From Clostridium_AD sp051278035 (GTDB lineage: Bacteria > Bacillota > Clostridia > Clostridiales > Clostridiaceae), in contig NZ_JBNMNU010000210.1 in the NCBI RefSeq assembly GCF_051278035.1, positions 1 to 6,664 on the forward strand: a DNA stretch of 6,664 nucleotides, in the 5' to 3' direction. Within the stretch, counting starts at the first letter, position 1, and every line of letters begins with the position of its first letter. Positions 5,701 to 6,664 of the stretch are shown in pieces. Position numbers and translations under genes: made by a program. The notes under the pieces were generated by a model. The model worked only from the letters and a program-made list of their open reading frames with translations. It did no database searches and was not told the DNA's origin.

Positions 5701-6474
5701 ATGATGTTTAATAAAGTAGAGATATGTGGAGTTAATACTTCAAAATTACCGAAATTAAAAGAAAAGGAAATGAAAGAATTATTACATAGGATAAAAAATG
5801 GGGAGTATGGGTGTAGAGATGAAGTTATTCAAGGAAACTTAAGATTGGTTTTAAGTGTGATAAAGCGTTTCAATAATCGAGGTGCGGATGTAGATGATCT
5901 ATTTCAAGTAGGGTGTATTGGTTTAATGAAATCCATTGATAATTTTGATTTAAGTTTCAACCTTAGATTTTCAACATATGCAATTCCTATGATTATCGGG
6001 GAAATCAGAAGATATTTAAGAGATGATAATTCTATAAGGGTTAGTAGGTCAATAAGGGATACTGCATATCAAGCAATGCAAGTTAGAGACAGGTTGATAG
6101 ATGAAAACAATAAAGAACCAACTGTAACTCAAATAGCAAAAGAATTAGAATTACCTCGAGAAGGCGTTGTATTAGCTTTAGCTGCTATACAAAACCCTGT
6201 ATCTTTATTTCAACCAATTTATCATGATGGTGGCGATGAAATTTATGTAATGGATCAAATAAGTGACACTAAAAATTTAGATGATAGTTGGCTTGAAAGC
6301 ATATCAATTAAAGAAGGGATGAAAAAATTAAAAGATAGAGAAAAGTTAATCTTAAATTTGAGGTTCTTTAACGGAAGAACTCAAATGGAAGTAGCTGATG
6401 AAATAGGTATATCCCAAGCACAGGTATCTAGAGTTGAAAAAAATGCATTAAAGCACATGAGAAAATATGTATAG
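5701..6474 (+). CDS. sigG: RNA polymerase sporulation sigma factor SigG (sigma-G)
   Basis: A 257-residue late forespore sigma factor that directs RNA polymerase to genes expressed in the engulfed forespore. The signature NKVEICGVNTSKLP (4-17) is diagnostic of sigma-G. Region 2 follows: GNLRLVLSVIKRFNNRG (45-61), DDLFQVGCIGLMKSIDNFD (65-83) and FSTYAIPMIIGEIRRYLRD (90-108, -10 recognition). IRVSRSIRD begins region 3, and RFFNGRTQMEVADEIGISQAQVSRVEKNALK (221-251) is the region 4 helix-turn-helix for the -35. Length is close to Bacillus SigG (260). One residue is missing in the 33-38 loop, and the residue matching Bacillus N45 is Q44. It is preceded by its own forespore promoter and followed by a terminator at 6542. 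spoIIGA and sigE, the usual upstream neighbours in many Bacilli and Clostridia, are absent here. Confidence 0.96.
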   Translation: MMFNKVEICGVNTSKLPKLKEKEMKELLHRIKNGEYGCRDEVIQGNLRLVLSVIKRFNNRGADVDDLFQVGCIGLMKSIDNFDLSFNLRFSTYAIPMIIGEIRRYLRDDNSIRVSRSIRDTAYQAMQVRDRLIDENNKEPTVTQIAKELELPREGVVLALAAIQNPVSLFQPIYHDGGDEIYVMDQISDTKNLDDSWLESISIKEGMKKLKDREKLILNLRFFNGRTQMEVADEIGISQAQVSRVEKNALKHMRKYV

Positions 6475-6541
6475 GGTTCTCTAGCAGGGGCATTTTATAA
6501 ATTTATAAAAAAAATTAAGACTATAATATTGAGTTAACTTA

Positions 6542-6569
6542 AAAAAAGGTGTTCATGAACACCTTTTTT
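6542..6569. terminator. Intrinsic terminator after sigG
   Basis: An A-run and GGTGTTC (6542-6554) pair with GAACACC and a T-run (6557-6569), a near-perfect palindrome with a CATG tip. It starts 68 bases past the sigG stop and could work in both directions. Confidence 0.85.
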
Positions 6570-6639
6570 ATGAATTCTCATTTAATAAAGTTAGAATATA
6601 TTAAATTATATGTACAGGCAATTTTATGAAAATTAATCA

Positions 6640-6662
6640 TAGTATAGTAATAAGCTATACTA
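6640..6662. repeat. Inverted repeat at the right edge
   Basis: TAGTATAG (6640-6647) and CTATACTA (6655-6662) form a perfect 8-bp inverted repeat around TAATAAG. No T-run follows within the window. It may belong to the control region of the next gene beyond the edge. Nothing else coding is seen in 6570-6664. Confidence 0.35.
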
Positions 6663-6664
6663 GG

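Overview
The window is low-GC, with an estimated G+C near 30%. It uses strong AGGAGG/AAGGGGG-type ribosome binding sites and carries a clear sporulation sigma factor, sigG. This points to an endospore-forming member of the Clostridia. No species-level call can be made from this sequence alone.

Layout, left to right. Positions 1-95 (minus) hold the first 31 codons of an unidentified gene that runs off the left edge, with a textbook AGGAGGA ribosome binding site. Positions 96-274 are a divergent intergenic region. It contains a short zinc-ribbon-like reading frame (154-219) and a leader hairpin that traps a Shine-Dalgarno-like sequence. Positions 275-2467 (plus) encode a 730-residue DUF2339-type polytopic membrane protein with an N-terminal coiled coil. 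Positions 2468-2640 lie between convergent genes. They carry an unusually GC-rich, strongly structured element (2503-2600) followed by a bidirectional terminator (2605-2635). Positions 2641-4605 (minus) encode a secreted alkaline phosphatase with all core catalytic residues and a C-terminal SH3b domain. Positions 4606-4870 hold its promoter and operator and the terminator of the next gene. Positions 4871-5224 (minus) encode a 117-residue DsrE-family protein with a CxxC motif. Positions 5225-5700 are a 476-base non-coding region. It contains a second copy of the operator, a decayed tyrosyl-tRNA synthetase KMSKS fragment, an orphan minus-strand terminator, about 200 bases of AT-rich sequence with no gene, and a near-consensus forespore (sigma-F/sigma-G) promoter. 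Positions 5701-6474 (plus) encode SigG, followed by a terminator (6542-6569) and a small palindrome at the right edge.

How the parts relate. The alkaline phosphatase and the DsrE gene each have their own terminator and promoter region. Both carry a 28-bp interrupted palindrome of identical geometry: 8-bp arms and a 12-bp centre. The arm differences between the two copies are compensated on both sides, so they probably share one DNA-binding regulator. SigG appears to be a stand-alone transcription unit under its own forespore promoter. It does not follow spoIIGA-sigE, its usual neighbours in many spore formers. The best candidates for something undescribed are the shared operator, the structured element at 2503-2600 and the tRNA-synthetase relic. 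No defence system, CRISPR array or intact mobile element is visible.
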